Shown here piece after piece: positions 35,673 through 39,033 of a stretch of DNA of 39,033 nucleotides. Location of the stretch: the NCBI RefSeq assembly GCF_000406105.1, contig NZ_CM001974.1, forward strand, positions 2,221,385 through 2,260,417, in the 5' to 3' direction. The position numbers and the translations under genes are program-made. The notes below the pieces were generated by a model, which was not told the DNA's origin, ran no database searches, and saw only the letters and a program-made list of their open reading frames with translations. Source of the DNA: Dickeya chrysanthemi NCPPB 402. GTDB lineage: Bacteria > Pseudomonadota > Gammaproteobacteria > Enterobacterales > Enterobacteriaceae. Position 1 is the stretch's first letter, and every line of letters begins with the position of its first letter.

Positions 35673-37887
35673 AAATTCGTTGCGATTTAATGAAATCAGC
35701 CGTTTCAAAGGTATTGATGGCTCCCATACAATTGACGATGCTTATATCAAATTTATGAAATCCATGCTGGTACTTGTATACCAGGGACGGAACCGAAACA
35801 TATCTCCATCTGTAGCCATAGCAACCTTGATGATTTTAAAACGCCGGTACCATGCGTTGGTGGAAACTACCGGACAAACTCACCCAGTTTACTTAACCAC
35901 AGACGTTATTCTTCGTGCAATGGATGTCCTAAGTGCCGCATCAACACCGGGCGATCCTAACACTGCCAATTATAAAGGCCGCTGTGTAAGTCTTCAGAAA
36001 CTGATAAATCATCAGGCATTTACTCTTGTTACTTTGCAATATGTTTCTGATATTCAGTACACCAACCAAACTAATTTAACCCGCAAGGCTCAGGAAGCCA
36101 TTGCACTAAAACGCCAGGATAAGCTGGCTGATATGACCACCGATGGTGAGGATTCATTGATTACTATTCGTGGTTTCTTGAATATTGTTGCTTTAATCCA
36201 CCGAGTAGAAAGTGATGCCGAGAAGATCGCTCTAAATTGCTTGTTATTACTCGTTATTACTGGTTTTCGTTCTGTTGAAGCGTTTAACCTTAGACAGGAT
36301 GCCCTGGTCAAACGCCATATTGATGACTCAGCAGCACGTAAGCGGCTCCAGGACAAGGGACTTCCTGATTATTTCCTTGGCATACGCTATGTCGGTGTTA
36401 AAGGTGCTGGAGAACGCACGCACTGGGTAGAACCGTTAGCTGTACCGCTGGTTGAGAACATATTCAAAGTGGTAAAAAAACTGACCGCACCGATGCGTCG
36501 CCATCTGATCTATTTGCGGGAAAAAGCGTTTAGCGATTACTTGCCAATAGGCATCAACGCCCTGTCTGATGAATTAATTGAGTTGGATAATGTGGTCGAA
36601 CATATGATTCAAACCACATCAAGTTCTCGAGGCCGTGGTGGGCGGCGGGAGCACGCCTCAAAAGCTTTGGCAAGTCGTGGCATTCTGCCCACAAAAAAAG
36701 TATTGGGACCGCAGCACTCAAAATCCATTTATTTTACAAAAAATCATCTTAATCATTTCATAAAAATCGAATTCGGTATAACCGACGTTAACGTGCCTTG
36801 CACTCACGCCTGGCAAGAGAGTGGAAAAAAATACACAGTCAATTATGAAGATTTACTATTTTTACATGTAAAAGGCTCATTAGCATTACGACGCACTTTA
36901 CTATTAATAGCTGTACCCATACCGCTCGATAACCGGGTAATGAGTAAATTCCTAGGTAATTCTGATCCTGCTGGATCGGTATTCAGCAAATACAAGTTAC
37001 TAGAGGATGATGGTACTCCTACACAAATGCGTACCCATATACCCCGGCATAATATTAATACCTTCCTCGCTATTGCAGAGGTTTCTGATCATTTACAGGC
37101 TATGCTGATGGGACGCGTAGATATTACGCAAAACCGCCATTACCAACATCTGGCACTTGCTGAACGTAGAAAAGCGGCTTCACTGATTGGCTTTCAGTCA
37201 ACATCCACAGCATTAGCCACTGAACCTCATTCCCCCTCAGTTAAAACGCCGCTGAATATCGTAAAACACACGGGACATATGGTGGTCACAGAGAGTACGG
37301 GGCTTGATAACAACATTAAAGCCAATCTACACACCTTTGATGATCGCAATGATGTAGTTGGGTTTATCGAGGCGTCATTTGCTGATGGTTTATTTGAGGA
37401 TATTGCCGCAGCTTTTGAAGAAATCAGTAACAATGAAGGCCTAGAACAAGCAACTGAGATGGTGGAAAGACACGCTGTGCTACATCCCCTGAAATTCGGT
37501 TCCTGTACACGTGCAGTTAATCTCTGGGGGTGTCCCTATCGGTTGAAATGCCAGAGTGTGGCGTTTTGCGAGCATTTCACCCTTACAGGGCGCATTGATG
37601 AGTTGCCCAATCTCTTCGCAAAAAAACAGGCACTACTGCAATCACACGCAAAACTGACTCAGCTTGCTAAACACCAGGCGGATTACCAGTCCAAACTGGC
37701 TCAGATCGAGCAAAGTTTGCAACATCTGGATGCTATCCAATCACAATGGTTGAGTCGCGCTGAAGCACGACGGTTAGTCTCAACAGAATATGTTCTGTCA
37801 GGAAAGATAAAAGTTGAAGGAGAAATCAAGACATTGGCACAGCTTTTTACTTTAGAGCACAAAAAACTGACTAGGGGGAACCTCTGA
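35656..37887 (+). CDS. Large tyrosine recombinase, TnpB/GmtZ-like second gene of the trio
   Basis: A 743-aa protein read from a TTG (residue 34 is the first Met, 35755). It has a recognisable tyrosine-recombinase active site spread over a long core: Arg205 in VITGFRSVEAF, possible Lys249, H461 and R464 in HIPRH, R487 in MGRVDITQ and the likely nucleophile Tyr496 in RHYQH. After it comes a C-terminal region with C617, C626, C632 and C638 (spacing 8, 5, 5), a zinc-finger-like cluster, then a coiled coil (about 655-700). This arrangement resembles Tn554 TnpB and the GmtZ protein of gamma-mobile-trio islands. The N-terminus overlaps the truncated first gene and may have lost residues. Stop overlaps the next start as TGATG. 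Confidence 0.8.
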   Translation: MRGNGKNSLRFNEISRFKGIDGSHTIDDAYIKFMKSMLVLVYQGRNRNISPSVAIATLMILKRRYHALVETTGQTHPVYLTTDVILRAMDVLSAASTPGDPNTANYKGRCVSLQKLINHQAFTLVTLQYVSDIQYTNQTNLTRKAQEAIALKRQDKLADMTTDGEDSLITIRGFLNIVALIHRVESDAEKIALNCLLLLVITGFRSVEAFNLRQDALVKRHIDDSAARKRLQDKGLPDYFLGIRYVGVKGAGERTHWVEPLAVPLVENIFKVVKKLTAPMRRHLIYLREKAFSDYLPIGINALSDELIELDNVVEHMIQTTSSSRGRGGRREHASKALASRGILPTKKVLGPQHSKSIYFTKNHLNHFIKIEFGITDVNVPCTHAWQESGKKYTVNYEDLLFLHVKGSLALRRTLLLIAVPIPLDNRVMSKFLGNSDPAGSVFSKYKLLEDDGTPTQMRTHIPRHNINTFLAIAEVSDHLQAMLMGRVDITQNRHYQHLALAERRKAASLIGFQSTSTALATEPHSPSVKTPLNIVKHTGHMVVTESTGLDNNIKANLHTFDDRNDVVGFIEASFADGLFEDIAAAFEEISNNEGLEQATEMVERHAVLHPLKFGSCTRAVNLWGCPYRLKCQSVAFCEHFTLTGRIDELPNLFAKKQALLQSHAKLTQLAKHQADYQSKLAQIEQSLQHLDAIQSQWLSRAEARRLVSTEYVLSGKIKVEGEIKTLAQLFTLEHKKLTRGNL

Positions 37888-38318
37888 TGCGCGGAAAGGA
37901 ACTGGACACACTGATTGAACACGAACTACAACTGATGATGATTGAAGGCTTTGATAAATCGCCTATTTCTGCCAAAGCTTTGCATACCCGACTTAAGGAA
38001 AAGGGTATTCTCAACGGAGGTTTAAGCACACTGAGCAGCTTGGAGCGAAAACGGCTGATCGCAGCCTATGTTGATCAGCAACTCAATCCACTGAACTTAC
38101 GCCCTAAAGAAAAACAACAATATGTCAACCGAAAAACTCGGCAGGCACTGTTGGCTAGAAATCAGCAGTTGCAGACGGAAATCAGCGAGCTACGCGATCA
38201 ACTGACACAAAATACAGTTGCCTTAATTGCAATTGTTAAAGCGGTAAAAATTAATACGGCAATTCCTGTAGAAAGTTTGCTTGCACCTCATGTGATCAGA
38301 GAGCTACATAAGTCGTAA
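37887..38318 (+). CDS. Small coiled-coil accessory protein, TnpC/GmtX-like third gene of the trio
   Basis: A 143-aa protein with no signal peptide or membrane segment. The N-terminal half is helical and basic-acidic mixed (SAKALHTRLKEKGILNGGLS); residues about 85-125 form a heptad-type coiled coil (RNQQLQTEISELRDQLTQNT). Size, position and coiled coil match TnpC of Tn554 and GmtX, which act with the two recombinases; in Tn554 TnpC affects transposition frequency and orientation. TGATG coupling and AGGGGG before the ATG show co-translation with the large recombinase. Identity is by context and shape, not by a motif. Confidence 0.7.
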   Translation: MRGKELDTLIEHELQLMMIEGFDKSPISAKALHTRLKEKGILNGGLSTLSSLERKRLIAAYVDQQLNPLNLRPKEKQQYVNRKTRQALLARNQQLQTEISELRDQLTQNTVALIAIVKAVKINTAIPVESLLAPHVIRELHKS

Positions 38319-38386
38319 CGAAGCCCCTGTCGATGGCCATTTTCTACATCTGTGTCAATCGGATAGATTCTTACTAGGTGATTTTT

Positions 38387-39033
38387 ATGTGGGATATTTT
38401 TCTTAAAGTGTTGCAGCTGTTGCCAGTTCCCCTAGTCACGCTGATTGTTGCCAATATTATTCCTTATCTGTCTTACAGGCAGAATGCCGATAAAAATAAA
38501 GTAGCGCTGATGGATACAGTGGCCCGAGAGCTGGACAGAGAGCAGCCTTGTGCCTACCTAGTTGAGTCCTGCGTGGCTCGCCTGCACAACATCCGTCCCC
38601 TTTCCTGGGCATTTCTACGGGTGGTGCTGCCGTGCAACCATTCACTGGAAATCATTCGATTGGTTTCATCCGGGCGGCGAGTCCTTGATTTGTTTGAAGT
38701 GTCGGTGTCCAGTGGCCGTCCGGTGGTGCAGTACGCTGCTGCATTAAGCGACTCGTCACGACGTAGGAATACGATGTTTACATGCTTTTTGTTAAGTGTG
38801 TGTTTTCTCGCCCTCCTGACGTATACCGAATGGCAACTGTTGAACCTGTTGTTTGAAAGCAGTTTACGGGATAATGTCAGTGCCGCAGTGTATGGAGAGG
38901 TAATGTATAAGCTGCTGCAGATGCTGTTGTGGGCCTCGGCCGTCTTCGTATTTACCTTTCAGGGGGTGATCCTCAAACGCGCTGATAAACGACTGTCACA
39001 GGTCAGGATACTCATTGCCTCCAATTTCCCTGC
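38387..39033 (+). CDS. Membrane protein of unknown function, cut by the right edge
   Basis: An open frame from an ATG with AGGTGA 6 nt upstream runs to the window end without a stop (215 codons visible). It shows a hydrophobic N-terminal segment (about residues 9-28, LQLLPVPLVTLIVANIIPYL), a soluble part of about 100 residues (cytoplasmic or periplasmic; includes DREQPCAYLVESCVARLHNI), then two further membrane helices (about 130-150 and 178-198). I do not recognise the family. It begins 68 bp after the trio on the same strand, so it may be the first cargo gene of the element. Codon use is more G/C-rich than the trio. Confidence 0.7.
   Translation, partial: MWDIFLKVLQLLPVPLVTLIVANIIPYLSYRQNADKNKVALMDTVARELDREQPCAYLVESCVARLHNIRPLSWAFLRVVLPCNHSLEIIRLVSSGRRVLDLFEVSVSSGRPVVQYAAALSDSSRRRNTMFTCFLLSVCFLALLTYTEWQLLNLLFESSLRDNVSAAVYGEVMYKLLQMLLWASAVFVFTFQGVILKRADKRLSQVRILIASNFP

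Overview
The window is enterobacterial chromosome from a soft-rot plant pathogen, most likely Dickeya or a close relative. The evidence is a secreted PL4 rhamnogalacturonan lyase (rhiE), complete arabinose uptake and early catabolism genes, a glucosylglycerate-type osmolyte operon, an ERIC repeat of exactly 127 bp, and a backbone (rsx, cnu, ydgJ, add, ydgA, manA, fumC, tus, ynfM/ynfL, mlc, bioD2, ynfB, ydfG) that matches the E. coli terminus region in content and partly in order. The species call is inference from gene content only.

Layout. 1-3.1 kb (minus): rsxC (cut by the left edge), rsxB and rsxA of the Rsx/Rnf electron-transport complex. 3.1-4.5 kb: cnu (Hha/YdgT family) between two ERIC elements, one of them a 212-bp form with an internal insertion. 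4.5-6.2 kb: rhiE. 6.3-14.6 kb: an arabinose regulon with araBA on minus and araFGH-araC on plus, diverging from a 382-bp control region; araD is absent. 14.8-22.2 kb: ydgJ, a YfeH-type symporter, a small exported NTF2-like protein, add, a divergent EamA exporter/Lrp-family pair, and ydgA. 22.3-26.1 kb: manA, fumC, and tus with a Ter site in its promoter. 26.2-32.1 kb: ynfM/ynfL divergent pair, mlc, bioD2, ynfB, ydfG. 32.5-34.5 kb: a two-gene GT81 synthase/HAD phosphatase operon for a glycosylglycerate. 34.76 kb: a 28-bp sequence matching E. coli dif at 27 positions.

From 34.9 kb to the right edge the DNA changes character. Ninety bp beyond dif begins an A/T-richer three-gene module laid out like Tn554 tnpABC and the gamma-mobile-trio (GMT) genes: a tyrosine recombinase truncated after its first catalytic arginine, a 743-aa recombinase that keeps R, HxxR and Y plus a four-cysteine tail, and a 143-aa coiled-coil partner. 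A membrane protein of unknown function follows and runs off the window. This recombinase module beside the chromosome-dimer resolution site is the most interesting part.

Functionally, rhiE and the ara genes fit consumption of pectin rhamnogalacturonan I and its arabinan side chains. Tus/Ter, dif and FtsK-type KOPS octamers that change strand across dif place the window at the replication terminus. No rRNA, tRNA, CRISPR array or intact insertion sequence was seen.
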